From: Telopea speciosissima
Taxonomy: Eukaryota > Streptophyta > Magnoliopsida > Proteales > Proteaceae
DNA length: 64,000 nt
Assembly: GCF_018873765.1 (NCBI RefSeq)
Contig: NC_057925.1
Coordinates: 50,666,010-50,730,009 of the forward strand
Direction: 5' to 3'
The first letter of the stretch is position 1. The number at the start of each line of letters is the position of its first letter. The position numbers and the translations under genes were made by a program. This document shows positions 22,783 to 35,240 of this stretch, piece after piece. Under the pieces are notes generated by a model. The model ran no database searches. It saw only the letters and a program-made list of their open reading frames with translations, and was not told the origin of the DNA.

Positions 22783-22847
22783 TATATGAAATTTTTTTTT
22801 ATTGTTTTGTCTTTTCGAATATGTAGGTCCCATGTGGATTATACTCA

Positions 22848-23036
22848 ATCCAGATCCTCTATAACGTGCTGCCCCAACAGCCCCATGCTACACAAACATA
22901 GGGCCACGTGCAATGATTGCCTTACATCCACCCGGGCAAGGTGCTCAGGCAGGGGTACGGGGGTCATTGCACGTGGCCATGTGTCTGCGCAGCACGACCG
23001 CTAGGGGCAGCCCGCACCGTAAAGGATCTGGATCCA
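22848..23036. mobile_element. foldback element H5
   Basis: CAATCCAGATCCTCTATAAC pairs with GTAAAGGATCTGGATCCAAT. The inner pairing is GGCCACGTGCAATGATTGCC with GGTCATTGCACGTGGCC. Confidence 0.75.
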
Positions 23037-24192
23037 ATGATACCATTTTTGTGTCGCTATTGATTTCTAGTCTTAAATATGAAAGTCACATGTGGATGAT
23101 ACCATTTCTCATGTCGTTATTGATGTGATGTGTAAGATCTCTCTCTCTCTCTCTCTCTCTCTCCCCGTGTGTATGTGGGGGGTATGGTGGGGAACCTTTC
23201 CTGTTCAGTAAAAAATAATCATTTTTTGCCATTCCATTCTGCTTAAATTTGTCTCTTGATGCCTATGCACTCATCTCTTTTGTGACCACTTGTGTTTGTT
23301 TTTGAATCTCTAATTCTATCTTATGAAATGATATAATAATTTATAAAATAAAATTTGTAATACTTTTATTGTTGGGATCCCTACTTAGTTTCCACTCTTG
23401 GTTTTGCTAATTCGAGAGCAACTTAGTTTTGTTAATTTAATTTATGTCAGATGATTAATTATGGAAGGCTTTGGGTTCTCTCCAATCACTTGAAATTACT
23501 GGTGAAAAGAAACAGAGGGTGGGTGTGTGGGATGCCATACTCCTCGATAAGCCAACTTCTCTACCAAAATAAAAAAAAATATAATACCACATATTATATA
23601 CATTAATTAATCCTAAATTGTATTTAGTATTAATATAATAAACATTAATTAAATTGACCAACTTAATAAATACACTAATTAGGGTAGAGGATCAAGACTA
23701 GTGATTTCATGTGGGTCTTATCTTTTTTTGTACGAAACCCCACCTTTGCTGTTTTTGGAATTATGAAAGGCCAGAAAATGATGTTTAAGTATTTAAAAAG
23801 AAAGATTTAAGGTAAGATCTATGGCACCAATCATCCACTTCTAATAAACCACATCAATAAGTGCTGGGAGCATCTCTAACGTTGAAAATAAAAGTTTTCA
23901 TTTACTTATGGGTGCATCTCCTACTGTTTAGGGTTGATGTCTTGTATTTTGTAGTTTTGGTTATGGGTTGTCTCTAAAGGGCTGTTAAAAGCTCGTAGGG
24001 TTTGAGATTTTTTAGATTTATATAGGGGTTATTCGGGAAATTGTATCTCTTTGTTTTTCATATAAATTGATATCGATAAATTATTAAGGTACTGGGAATT
24101 CTTTGTAAACAAAGAGAGGCGAGATGTATATAGCTTGTAACCCTTTCTTCATTGCTAGTGAAACTATTCTCTCATATCTTTGCGGACGTAGG
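23037..24192. other. intergenic with a CT microsatellite
   Basis: No gene seen. A (CT)n tract of about 24 bp lies near 23139-23162. Confidence 0.45.
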
Positions 24193-25242
24193 TAAGGGTG
24201 TCAATTGGGCACCGAAACCGAATACCTAACCTGAACTAGCCTATAAAAAACAGAACTGACCCATCCAATACCTTATTGGGTTGGTTCTGGATCTGTTGAT
24301 TAAAGTTAGGATAAATTACACGTCACCCCTTGATTTTCAAACGAAACTCAAATCACCCCTTGGTTTTTGAAAAAACTCAAATCACCCCCTCTACAGTAAC
24401 AGTGTTAGTCTGCTATTAGTTATTGGTGTGAAATGACTACTTTACCCTTGTATTAAAATATTAGAATTAAATTTACAATACTACCCTTCCTTCATCTTCA
24501 ACATTGGTCAAGGGTAGTTTAGGGATTTAAATTTATTTAACTGGCTGACATCATCACTTAGCAGCATAAAACTAACGGTAGGGACCAATTTGTCATATTG
24601 GGGTCTAAACCAGGGGGTGATTTGAGTTTTTTCAAAAATCAGGGGGTGACGTGTAATTTACCCACGGTTCTAGAACTGATAGACCAACTAGAATCTCTTG
24701 GAACTGGAACCGGTAGAATCAAAACAAATCCACATCCTAACCTTTTATATTATATTATTATTATTAAGACTTAAGGTCATGAGAGTTAACGTCAAACCCT
24801 TTATTATTATTATTTTTTTAAAATTTTTCAATTTTGACTGGTGCTTCTTGTCTCATATACTATTTTACCAAAGTTTCGATTGTTAATCTGAAGGTCTATT
24901 TGAGAATAATAACTTAAGAACAAGTCTTAAAATAATCTTAATTTATGAGGGTGGTGGTGTTTCTATTTATTAATTGAATATAAAACATGAGGTATTATGG
25001 ACTAGTTATGCATGTGAGTAAAAAAAATGGTAAATTGAATATCTCATGCGATTGAAATTAATGTCTTACTATATAATATGTATGTAGCAAGTGTTAGGGA
25101 ATTAGGACCCAGAACCAGCCCACCCAATGTTAATGGCCTTGAATCCTAGGTTTAAAACCAGTTAATTTTTTTATCTGATTTTGGTCCAGAACCGTTAAAG
25201 AACCAGACCAATAGCCCAAAACCGAACCCATTGATACCTTTA
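24193..25242. mobile_element. TIR element with nested insertion
   Basis: The left end is TAAGGGTGTCAATTGGGCAC and the right end CCCATTGATACCTTTA. The body has repeated GAACCGGTAGA and CTAGAACTGATAG words. A Mutator-like element is nested at 24309-24663. No clear 8-bp duplication remains. Confidence 0.55.
24309..24663. mobile_element. Mutator-like non-autonomous TIR element
   Basis: GGATAAATTACACGTCACCC pairs with GGGTGACGTGTAATTTACCC, the GGGTAAATTACA type of terminus common in plant Mutator-like MITEs. Length is 355 bp with no ORF. The 9-bp flanks do not match. Confidence 0.75.
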
Positions 25243-25250
25243 AGTAAAGG

Positions 25251-26765
25251 CTTCTTTCTTCTTCTTCTGTAGGGGACATTGAGGTCAATAATGGTCATTC
25301 AATTTTTCATTTTCACAAAATTTTAAAACCCTTCTGTGTGTGGTGGCCTTGATTTGCAAAGTTTGTAGACCTTCCTTTTGAGGACCTTTGACTTGAGGCT
25401 GCTCAGCCAAATGGGTACAACCATCCAAGTTTAAAGGGCTTATAACATGGCAAGCAAGCAATCATTCTTTTCTTGTTCATATTCACCGACCCCCCCTCTC
25501 AAAGATAATAATAATAATAATAATAATAAACTTTCCTTTATGCTTGGGAAAGGGAAAGGGAAAGATAAGCAACTATTACATTATAAACATCAAATGTATA
25601 TAGAATATTAATCTCTATAAAATTTTCTAACCTAAACAAGACCTATCCACCACTAAACTTGCTTATCCATTGGCATTTTTTTTTAAATTTATGAGCAATT
25701 ATGAATTAAGTACAAATCATTGATGCTAAAAAGTTGACCATTTGAATAGTCAACGTAAAGAAATCTTGTTAAAAATGACAAAAGCATGTTGTCAATGGCA
25801 ACATTATGAGTGGAGGATGAGACACAATATTTAGGCTGTGTATATTTGACAAGAAATGATTAGAAAAGAGAATGATTGAATTTTCCTACAACCATGGTGA
25901 AGGAAAATCCCTTGATAAATGCGTTGGATTAGTGTCCATAGGGTATCGTCTAATCTAGGAGTCCTAGAATGGTGATTTTCCTTCACTACCCCCATAAAAA
26001 AATATAAAAATACTAAGATAGTTGACAAAGTGATGAAATAGTTTTTAGTTTTTTTTTTTTTTGAGGGGATCACCAAAACTCTTGTAAATGGGTTTCATGA
26101 TTTTCTGAAGTACCTTCTTCAACAAGACAATTACATGAAAATTGAAGAGGTAGATCTAGTTTTCCCCTAAAAGAAACTGAAAAAGAGTAAGGGAATTGAA
26201 GCAGACTTCTTCATTTTTCCATTTGTTTGATGGGGAATTAGGTGGGGTGGGAAATGTTAATGTGGCATTTCAAATCCCACCCTAATCTTGTTTGTTTAAC
26301 CTGGGGTGGTGAATGTACAAAGCTTAGCGAATAGTGTTAAATGTGAGGTCTGCTGATGTGGCACTTGAAAAAACCCTTCTATGTTATCCAAAGACCCACA
26401 AAAAATAAAGGATTTTGATTATTTCATGGGAAAAGTAAAAATCCCACCTTGTTTTCCAACCCACTACACTATCCCATAACATTCCACCCCATCCTCCTCG
26501 TCAAACAAATAGGACCTTAATAAATGTCGAGTTATCATAAGAATCCAAAGAAAAATAAATCACCAAGATTTTTAAATACTATATCTGATAATCCTCTTAC
26601 CTTCTTCTTATTATTTTTAAATTTTTGTGAGATTTTTAATCTCTTTATATTATTATAACCTTATAGACTATAATGCGTATAGTTGTGATGTGGCTACTTA
26701 ATTTATGTTCAACTTTCTTTTTTGTTTGTGGAATTGGAGAGTTTTAATAGCGAGCGTGCGGGGGG
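25251..26765. other. intergenic with hAT-like remnants
   Basis: No gene seen. An ATA microsatellite lies at about 25508-25529. Sequences around 25835-25960 and 26220-26520 (TTTGTTTGATGGGGAATTAG, AACAAATAGGACCTTA) resemble ends of non-autonomous elements but could not be paired confidently. Confidence 0.4.
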
Positions 26766-27453
26766 TAAGGGTGTCAATTGGGACGGTTCCCGGTACTTGG
26801 GACGGGATGGTACCGGTATCGGTGCCAAAAGTGTCAATCCCAGTACCGTCCCATTTACTTAACGAGACCAAACCTAGATCCCAGTCCCGATTATTAGCGG
26901 GATGGGAAGGTACCGGTTCCTAAACGGTTCTAGGCACTGTAGAAAAAGGAAGAAGTTTAATTGTTCCTAATGGAAAAATCCGATTGTGTTTTCCTCTTTG
27001 ATTTTCTAAACAAAACCTTATTATCACACATGTTACTGTCACATGGTACTACTGAGTGGAAAAAAGAAAAACCTGGTACATGAAGTTGCTTGCAGGAAGA
27101 GAGAGTAGCACTGAACCAAGATTTTGAGAGGCGAGACTTCAAGAGCTGCGGCTGTCCCGTCCCTAATGCATCATAAATATAATTCTTATATCCTATTTTT
27201 TCTCCAAAAAAAAAAAAAAGATCTTATATATTTTTTCTTTTTTAAACGGTATTAGTATGTCCGGTACCTTATTGGTATTTCGGTAGTAGTACCGTTGGGA
27301 ATCCCGTCCTAGAACCGTCCTGTCCCATTTATCATTCGGTACCAAAATCAGATACCAGTACCATCCCATTTACTAATGGGACGGTACAGTATCGGGTTTT
27401 AGCGGGACGGTATTGGGATGGTTCCCGGTTCCGATCCCAAATTGACACCCTTA
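26766..27453. mobile_element. TIR element in a G tract
   Basis: Inverted ends are TAAGGGTGTCAATTGGGAC and GATCCCAAATTGACACCCTTA. The interior repeats GGGACGGTAC-like words in both orientations. The flanking 8-mers GCGGGGGG and GGGGGGGG differ at one position. A poly(A) micro-insertion (CTCC plus A13 between TCTTATAT-type repeats) may lie at 27184-27238. Confidence 0.65.
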
Positions 27454-27477
27454 GGGGGGGGATAGGGAATGGGGATA

Positions 27478-27552
27478 GGCCCCAAGGTGGTTTGAATTCA
27501 TGACCTCTTATATGAGGAGTTGATCTTTTGCCAACTGAACTAACACCTTGGG
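27478..27552 (-). repeat. tRNA-like SINE fragment
   Basis: Read on the minus strand, GTTAGTTCAGTTGGCAAAAG (A-box-like) and ATGAATTCAAACC (B-box-like) are spaced as in tRNA-derived SINEs. No tail or duplication was found. Confidence 0.35.
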
Positions 27553-27756
27553 ATAATTTATGCTCAATTTTATCGATAGCTTGTCACATAACGACAGGAT
27601 CTTGATAAGCTTCAATCCACAATATGGCACAATCAACAGTTCATTTATGATTAGTGGGGCTAGATAAGAAGGTTTAATGACCATATATGTTTGAATTTGT
27701 TTTTGAAAATTGACAGATGCGCATTCAAAAAAGGTCCTCTAATTATTTGATGGGAA

Positions 27757-27959
27757 AAGGAACGCTAATTGATCGCGCTCCCACATCTAGACACATAATC
27801 GTCTAACCACCTTGGAGAATGGAGATGAATGCCTTATCCCATGGGATTTTTGCCTTTTATGGGGGGCAAGGTGGTTATTTCCAAATTTCAAGGCAATTAG
27901 GTGGTTATTATGTCTAGGCGTTGGAGTCACACCTAGAGTGTGACCGGTTAACATTCTTA
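27757..27959. mobile_element. foldback element H6
   Basis: AAAGGAACGCTAATTGATCG pairs loosely with GACCGGTTAACATTCTT, and CCCACATCTAGACACATAAT with ATTATGTCTAGGCGTTGG. Its outer arm resembles that of H12 (AACACTAACCGGTCAC). Confidence 0.6.
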
Positions 27960-28236
27960 AACCCTTATTTGATAGTGATAATTACCATATTAATCATTTC
28001 CTTAGGCCATATGATGGTTGGAAAGTGGAAAAAAACTCATCAAAATAGTTTGCAATATAATTGAGATGAACTATGAAATTTAACACGCATATAACCAAAA
28101 CAGTATTATAATACTTGTTCAATGCGAAAAACGTGTATTCTAGAGAGAACGGAGAGAAAAGAAGGGCAAATTTTTTGAGAGATAATTCTAGGGAATTGAT
28201 TTTGAGTGTCAGCATTCATCATGGCACATAGGATAT

Positions 28237-28410
28237 GATTAGAGATGTAAACGAATCAAATAGGAATCAAATATATCAATATCCGCATTCACATCCAATC
28301 AGTTTTCAAACAGATTTTGATTGTTTTTAGATACCAAATTTTCAAATATTGACTCCCCCTAAACGGATATGAACACGAATCAGTTACGTATTTTCAATTA
28401 TCCATTTACA
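28237..28410. mobile_element. fragment related to 8879-9149
   Basis: GAGATGTAAACGAATCAAAT and later AAACGGATATGAACACGAAT match the internal words of that element. The ends are not complete. Confidence 0.4.
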
Positions 28411-29511
28411 TCTTTATTTGTCCGCATTGAGCGGAGGAGAACTGGAGAAGACAAAAACTCGACTATGGTTGATGTTGGAGGACTAAAGCCACTACCCATT
28501 AGGTATGATGTTGAAGGTTTCTACTTGAAATTACATACATGTCCTCATAAATCTTTTTCCTTCATGTAGATTTTTGTTTAATTACATATAATATTTTGTA
28601 GACAAATAAGGGTATTTTATTATTATAAAATATAATTTATACCCTTATATTAAATCATATTTTTATAATTAGATTGGATAATATAACTTTAAAACAAATT
28701 TAGTTATTGCACAGATCAAATACAGATTTTCAACCATTCATTTATAGTCTCATATATGACTACCATGTCACAATTTAGTTATTGCACAGATCAAAAAGAT
28801 ATGTGGTGGAGGTCATCATGATATTAATTTGTCACGTATCCATGTAATGCTTTGAATATATGAAAAAAAATCAATTTTATTAGAACTTTTGACCATGAAT
28901 CGATAAGAATAAAAACCTTGCACACAATTGTCAAAAATAATTGAGATTAGCCACTCAATTTGATATGTAGCGTATTCAACAACTTTTCTTGTTGTCCAAC
29001 ATTTTATAACAAGATAATTACTCAACATGGCGATAAAAGGAGTGATACAAATGGTAATTCAATAAAATAGGTGCCCAGCTTCATTCCATTATTGATTAAC
29101 CATCAAAGACAACTGATAGAAAGAGAATATAGTTAATTATTTAGCATTCCCTCAAATATCTAAAGATTCCATTATATAAAAATTTCTTGAAAACAAAAGG
29201 AAATCATTTTGGTCTAAATAGATAGAAATTATTTTACCTATACAATTAGTCGCTTTCTTGTAGACAAGCTCATCCAAATGCTTTTTCAGACGAACATTTA
29301 TTTTGTTGCCACGTAGTTATGTTGGATAGACTGAAATTTTGTGGACAAATAAACTTTTGCTCACATATCAATTAAGTTTTAGCCCAAACGGAGTTTGTTA
29401 GGTGACAAAATAAATCGTTGGTGGACGTTTTGAAAGCTTTTTGCTTTCCTCCTTTTTGCTATCTATTGTTTTTGTGTCACCCTACTTTCAAAGCCTGTCT
29501 TACAATCATTG
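28411..29511. other. intergenic, nothing recognised
   Basis: A+T-rich; the 16-bp word AGTTATTGCACAGATC occurs twice (near 28701 and 28777). No gene or element ends seen. Confidence 0.4.
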
Positions 29512-30574
29512 ACCGAGGCCTTGGAAGAAAAATGCCACCTCTGATGGAAACATTCTCTTAAGGCAACCTGCTGCTGCCTCTGTTCATCTTCTCCGCCCTT
29601 GTGGCGTGGTTGTATCTCCGTCTGTGTGACGTGTTATCTCTCCGCCTTGGCGTGATCCTTTTTTTTTTTTTTTGCTGCAACTTCCTTCAACCATGACTCT
29701 TGGAGACTCATTGGAGGCCAATGTCGACGCTGATGCTGACGACGATGATGATGACCCGTGTGTGCCACCTCGCCCCCTTGTGCCCTTACTCACCATCACC
29801 GCCCCCACCACCCTGCTCACACTATCTCCCTCACCCTCACCGGCGTCACCACCCTCACTGTCACCGCCTCCCCCTCCCTCACCGGCGTCACTGCCCTCAC
29901 TGCCACCCCCTCCCTCATCATCATCTCCCTCTCCCTCTCTGGTGTCATTGCCCTCACTGCCACCCCCTGCGCCTCCCCCTCCCCTTTTCCCTTCCACCTT
30001 CCTTCCCTCCCCCCTTTCTCCGCACGGTGTCCCTCCACCCTCCCCTTTTTCCGGCCCATGTCCCCTCCCCCTCCCTTTTTCCTGTTCTTTTTCTTTTTTT
30101 AGTTTTTGGTTTTGCAGGTTATGTCGTTTTTGGCGTTGGTGTCGCAATGGAAATGGCCGGCTCCGTTACCCCTCTCACCGTACAGATCTTGTGGCTCTGT
30201 CACTGTTCATCGAAGCTCCTCTCGACGCGGCAGCATGCCAGCTCTCGTGGGCATGATGACGCAGATCTTTTCGGCACTTATGGGGTCCTTTCTATTGGCA
30301 CGACAGTGCATGCGCTTATTAGTTGTTGTGTCGACAGCACTTTATCTGGAGTAATGGCTTTCACCCAGGCCATCCCCTTCTCCGAATGACTCAGTCTATG
30401 GCATGCGAGATCGGGTCGCTTTCCGCTCCGTCAGGCTGGGTCCTATATACCCAAACCTTCTGTTGATCATGCTACCTATCTTTTTTCAGTATCTTTTTAT
30501 GTATTTTGTTTTTTTGTTGGCGTTGGGCGCGCGTGAATGAATAGCCCTGTTATCTACCAAAAAGAAAAAAACTA
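29512..30574 (+). mobile_element. G+C-rich insert with A-rich tail, possibly LINE-derived
   Basis: The stretch is strikingly C-rich on the plus strand compared with its flanks. It has overlapping open frames (for example 29672-30256 and 29700-30389) whose products are Pro/Ser/His-rich low complexity and not recognisable as an enzyme. Internally it repeats CACTGCCACCCCCTCCCTC-like units. It ends CTGTTATCTACCAAAAAGAA AAAAACT, the same ACC(A)n style as the micro-insertions, and AATCATTG flanks it (29504-29511 and 30575-30582). I infer a 5'-truncated retrotransposon or a retrocopy; a true gene is less likely. Confidence 0.4.
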
Positions 30575-32035
30575 AATCATTGGAAAAGTAAAGACCACCA
30601 AGATGATGCATTGACCACCAAAGTGATGCATAGACATACAAAGGAGGGTGTGCCGTTGTAGGGGAGAGTTTTTGACTTTGACATATTAAATGCAACCAAA
30701 ATAGACCATTCTCTACATATCCAACAATTAGAATTTGCAATCAGATTGTTACCAAAAAAAAAAAAAATCAGACTTCCACATGACAAAACTAATCTTGGTC
30801 ACCCAATAAACCATTTGGACAAGCTTGTCTACATTTGTAATTTTGTATGATATGAGAACCAATTTTCAAAAATAAAACCTAGTAAATTTTTTCGATATCG
30901 TTTTCAATGAACATGATAGCATCTTTGTCCATAATATAATAACAATTTTTTTTGAGAGATAACATAGTTGGAAAAGCAAGTTTCGACTCGAATGAGTCAC
31001 ACGAGTCGATTAAAAAAAACATAAAACCTAGTTAGAAGTCATAAAGACTCACTCAGGCTTAAGAAATAACTTGCATACTAGGCCTGAGTCAGTCCAAGAT
31101 TTTATTCACTCGGTGCTTTTTGCCCTAGTCATGTAAAATTCATCGAGTGTAGTTTTATTTATTTATTATTATTATTAGGCCATATATTATCCATAAATCA
31201 TAAGTTTATTCTACAACGGTTGCAGGCACGATCATATGCCATGCACGGTCGTATACGAAACCTCTCCCCATAAAAATCCTAGAGTTTATGTTAGTTGTCT
31301 TCAATATTAGTCCATTTCTATTTTTCTTTGCACTATGAAGCAAGCAATCATAGTCTTAATCCTTCCTTACTTGGTGAAGAAGAGGAAGGAAAATAATAAA
31401 AGAAATGACTCGTTCAGATCGGGTTTAACTCATCTGACTCACCAGGTTTTGAAAAAGAAAGGTTGAGTCGAAAAAACTGACTTCCCAATTCTGATAAAGA
31501 GAGCAAATAGAACAATTGAGCAAAACTAATAGAGGATTGGCACACGTCGTCTATTACAGATTTACAGGGACTACCAACGTCTACGTTTGGCTCACTAACA
31601 AAAGATGGATAAGTTTCAATTTTTTTTTATGGTATCAAACTCGAAATAATTATTCCATCTCAGCTATTTCTCGTGTTCAACTATAAATTAGAAATCGTTT
31701 GACACGTGGCAAAACGAATTGAATTAGGAAAGTGATTCTCTTCTTCTCCTTCCACTCCACTGACTCCACAGTCCACACAACTATTATGACAATTAAACTT
31801 CTCTCCCAACCTATTTCTTAAATGACGAAATTATCCTCACCTTTCTCATTATATTCCAATTTTGTGCTTTCCGCCGAAAGCCCCAATACAACCTTTTGTC
31901 TTTAACTAACGTGTGATTAACAACGTCTCTCCTTGTCTTTTCAAATCAAAGTGCGTTTAAGATGGATGATATACCATACAATACATGTGGAGTGTTACGT
32001 GTTAGGGTTACAAGACTTCGACCAATCTCAATATT
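30575..32035. other. intergenic with degraded element
   Basis: No gene seen. Segments at 30985-31030 (GTTTCGACTCGAATGAGTCA) and 31405-31490 (GGTTGAGTCGAAAAAACTGA) are inverted relatives and may be the ends of a degraded TIR element. A possible micro-insertion (GTTACC plus A14 between AATCAGA repeats) lies at 30739-30774. Confidence 0.4.
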
Positions 32036-32335
32036 TGCATTAGGGGTCCTAAAAGTTGGCCTGCACCGGTAGGACTGACCTAAATCGACCAATTGAAGCT
32101 CAAGACCGGTTTAATGGATTTTTAAATGTGACGGGTTTAAGCATCGATCGATTAATAATCAGATGTTCTTGATTCAAGATACTGAGGGTCACCTGACTAG
32201 ACCGATCAAATACTTTGAATTACTGACCTATAATTGACCATTTATAGCCTGATTATCCCTTTAAAATCTAATTAATCCAATTATGGACCGATAGCCAATT
32301 GATAGAATAGAAATGTTTTCATGTCTTGGCAGGCT

Positions 32336-32589
32336 TTTAGGAATCGGTATTGGCTACAGATCGGTCTCTGCCAATATTGATCCTGATCCGAATCAGCCCA
32401 TATCAGTCTAGATTGGATAGAATCACCCTTGGTTTCAAATTAAAAGAATGGATTTTTTTTTTTTTTTTAGCTTTTTGCCCTTGATCCGCATTGATTCACT
32501 GATATGAGATCGCCCTTGGATCAGGATCAGAGACCGCCGATATGAATATGGATTGGGCGATTCCACCAATCTGCAACCGATTCCTAAAA
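32336..32589. mobile_element. TIR element, TTTTAGGAATCGG type
   Basis: TTTTAGGAATCGGTATTGGC pairs with CTGCAACCGATTCCTAAAA. The interior is full of GATCGG and CCGATC words. Relatives lie at about 35250-35420 and 59285-59475. It sits inside a possible larger element, 32036-32693, whose ends (TTAGGGGTCC, GACACCCATAA) are only weakly inverted. Confidence 0.6.
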
Positions 32590-32693
32590 CCATGTGCACC
32601 TCCAAGGCTTGATTACCTAAATAGGAAGAAAAAATGATTTAAGGCCTTAAATTGGTGGAGACTGATTAAACCCAACCAGCTGACACCCATAAT

Positions 32694-33275
32694 TTGCACC
32701 GTTATGATTATGTGGTATTGACCATCAGATTGATCGTGATCTTAGAAGCATGGTCCATGGTTTTAAGTATTTGTGGTGGGGTCCACCAAAGCACACTAGT
32801 AATCAAAGTAATTTCCATTTGAGAGCTGATGCAACGTTACAAATTAAGGACACGCTTGTAATTGTACAATAATTGAGTAGTTTCACAATTTTAAAATGGT
32901 GGGTGATTGGAACACTTGATGCCATGAGGTCGACCACACAAGAGGCCCTCCACTCCTCCAGAGAAAACCATCGTCTAGGGAATTCATGGTGGGGACCACA
33001 GAGACATAAGCTGCGCAACCAACTCATACTGAGAGTTCATCCGTAGGATCTTTTCTCGTCTCGGGATTTTCGAAAGATGAGGAAGAAGTAGAGAATCCTT
33101 TTCGTACTATGAGTTGGTGTTTTTCTTTCAATCGCATATGTGGTCGTGCCTTCAGAGACAGACACTAGCCACAATAGCAAATCATATCTGAGGGTGTTTT
33201 TGTCATTACACATATAGTAATGGCATAGTAGTTATTTCTGCCGATTATCAGGGGTACTCAATTAATTCTAATCCC
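32694..33275. other. upstream region of the 33770 gene
   Basis: No ORF is credible. It presumably holds distal promoter sequence; no specific regulatory motif is called. Confidence 0.4.
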
Positions 33276-33283
33276 TATAAATA
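33276..33283 (+). promoter_or_regulatory. TATA box of the 33770 gene
   Basis: TATAAATA is followed about 30 bp later by a CT-rich tract (33310-33335), a usual plant transcription start environment. The inferred leader is about 460 nt. Confidence 0.65.
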
Positions 33284-33653
33284 AACCGACCCCTCCCCCA
33301 CCAAGCTGTTCTCTCTCTCTCTCTCGCTCTCTCACAAATTCCTAATCTCATTTCGACCTCTTCTATTCTCTTCTCTTCTCTTTTCTTCCTAGTAATCTGA
33401 AACCCAAATCCCACCATCTCCATCTTTTCTCACCGGCGGCGACTTATCAAGAACTTCCGGCCTGAAAATCATCGGATTCGGCCGTGCCGTTGTCTCGATC
33501 CGATCTCATCGGTTCCTTGCCCAACGGCCCTGCCGTCTTCCCCTCTTTCTCTCCCTCTCCCTGTTCTTTCGTCTTCCTTGTATTGTATTGGTTGTTTTTC
33601 ATCTATAACCTTCCTAGGTGGTTCGATTTTACAGTTATAACCTCGGGTCATTA

Positions 33654-33674
33654 ATGACTTTTCACTATAACTGA
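33654..33674 (+). promoter_or_regulatory. six-codon upstream ORF
   Basis: ATG ACT TTT CAC TAT AAC TGA lies in the leader, ending 95 nt before the main start codon. It could lower translation of the main ORF. Confidence 0.4.
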
Positions 33675-33769
33675 GAGGGACCACCACAGTTTATATTTCA
33701 TTTTTCTTGGGCGGTTTTTCTTGGGGTTGGGTTAAAATTGGAGTGGTTTTACGTTTGTGCTGAGGTGGC

Positions 33770-34282
33770 ATGATTTCGACGGAGCGCTCGATTGCAATGT
33801 CGAACCACCCTCATCGGGTAGTGACACCCGGGGCGTCACGGAAACGGAAGGAGAGAGATGGTCTTGACACACTCATAGCCGCGACGTCAATTACAACCCC
33901 GACTACCAAGATTCCAACTGTTGAGTCTGAACCGGCTCTGGTTCAGCCATGTCCTTCATCATCGAACCGGATTTTAGCCGGGTACATGGCTCACGAGTTC
34001 CTGACCCAGGGAACTCTCCTCGGCCAAAAGTGGGACCCAGTTACGGCATCCTCCTCCTCCGCCGTGGAAGCCGACGGCAGCAATGACGAGGAAGGAGAGA
34101 CGAAGGAGAAGGTTGGAAACGCGAAGGATGTCGAAAATGAAGGGGCGGAGCTTACGGTACCGGCAAAGAAGTCGACGGCGCATCAGGGCTACGCTGCGGT
34201 GGCGAACCTTATGAAGGCGGATGGGACCCATATCCCGGGCATTGTAAACCCGACCCAACTCTCGCGGTGGCTACAGATATGA
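33770..34282 (+). CDS. conserved plant protein of unknown function, 170 aa
   Basis: This single uninterrupted ORF is G+C-richer than its surroundings. It has an upstream TATA box, and a TGA lies in frame just before the first ATG. Starting at 33797 (Met10, MSNHPHRVVTPG) is equally plausible, because that part looks more like a conserved N terminus. Residues 22-29 are basic (ASRKRKER). Residues 66-90 contain the most conserved-looking block, RILAGYMAHEFLTQGTLLGQ followed by KWDP. A low-complexity acidic stretch (DGSNDEEGETKEK) follows, and the C terminus is IPGIVNPTQLSRWLQI. No signal peptide or membrane segment is seen. I recall the RxLAGYxAHEFLxxGTLLGQ block from small uncharacterised plant proteins but can assign no function. 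Confidence 0.8.
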   Translation: MISTERSIAMSNHPHRVVTPGASRKRKERDGLDTLIAATSITTPTTKIPTVESEPALVQPCPSSSNRILAGYMAHEFLTQGTLLGQKWDPVTASSSSAVEADGSNDEEGETKEKVGNAKDVENEGAELTVPAKKSTAHQGYAAVANLMKADGTHIPGIVNPTQLSRWLQI

Positions 34283-35240
34283 GAGAAAGAGAGGAAAGAA
34301 GAATGAGATGGTATGGAAGCACGTGGCGGATTGGCATTGGAGGATTGGTTCCACGTACGAAATTCTCCTCGTTAGTTTCGCGCATGCAGTTGTTGTTGTT
34401 GTTGTTGTTGTGAAGTTACTTCTCAGTCTCTCAAGAAGGTGAACAGGTGAGTGACCAAAGAGACGAAGATAGGAACTATCTATCTATCTATCTAACTATC
34501 TCCCTTTTTTATTTCCTTTTCTTTTGTTTTTGATTGTTTTTGAGGTGTTGTTGTAGTTTTCGTTTTGTAAAAATTTACGTGGAGGAATTAATCTGGGCAA
34601 CGCAAGAGTAAGTTGAGATTGCCATGGATAAGTTAGTTAGATCTTTTTTTTTTGGTTTCTTCAAACATTTACGTGAAGACAACCAAAAATTTCTTCTTCT
34701 TCTTCTTCTTCTTCTTCTTCTTCTTGTTGATCCCCATTTGGGTTTGGTTTTGATAGTAGTGAGCAGAGCCAAACCAACCAACCAACCAACCTGGTTCAGT
34801 GGGTGCGGTCCTGTTGTTTCCAGTTTCCCCCATTATTAATGTAGGTACTGGAATACATAGATTGCGTAGAAGCAACATTTTTTGTATCTAGTACGTATTT
34901 AATGCTACAGGTAAGGTAATTAATGGAAGTTTATGTATGAAATTCAAAATTCTGAGAGACAGACCCTAGCCTCAACGTAATTTGTGGAAATTAACTTGTC
35001 CTTCACTGGATGAAATGACGAGACTCAGCTCTAATGCTGGTTGCTACCTGCATCTTCTCCCATTATTTCTAGTTTCTTGTTTGATAACTGGTCAGAGAGG
35101 ACTTCACAAAATTAACAGTGCCAGGGAGGGAAGGAAGGAGGGAAGGAGGAATGCAGATTGCAGACATGAATAATAGAACCCATCTCTCCTTCAATTTCAA
35201 GGGAGAAGAAATTGGCTCTTTCCCCTCTTTCATTCTATTG
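34283..35240 (+). other. 3' UTR and flank with microsatellites
   Basis: It contains GTT repeats (about 34390-34412), CTAT repeats (34479-34500), a CTT tract (about 34693-34726) and short AACC repeats near 34775. The 3' UTR of the 33770 gene probably ends within 34500-34900, but no single poly(A) signal is decisive. Confidence 0.4.

Noticed and set aside
24193..25242. 8-bp target duplication for this element
   Set aside because: The flanks GACGTAGG and AGTAAAGG agree at too few positions.
29584..30147. 187-aa minus-strand Gly/Glu-rich ORF
   Set aside because: Low-complexity mirror of the C-rich block; several frames on both strands are open here for compositional reasons.
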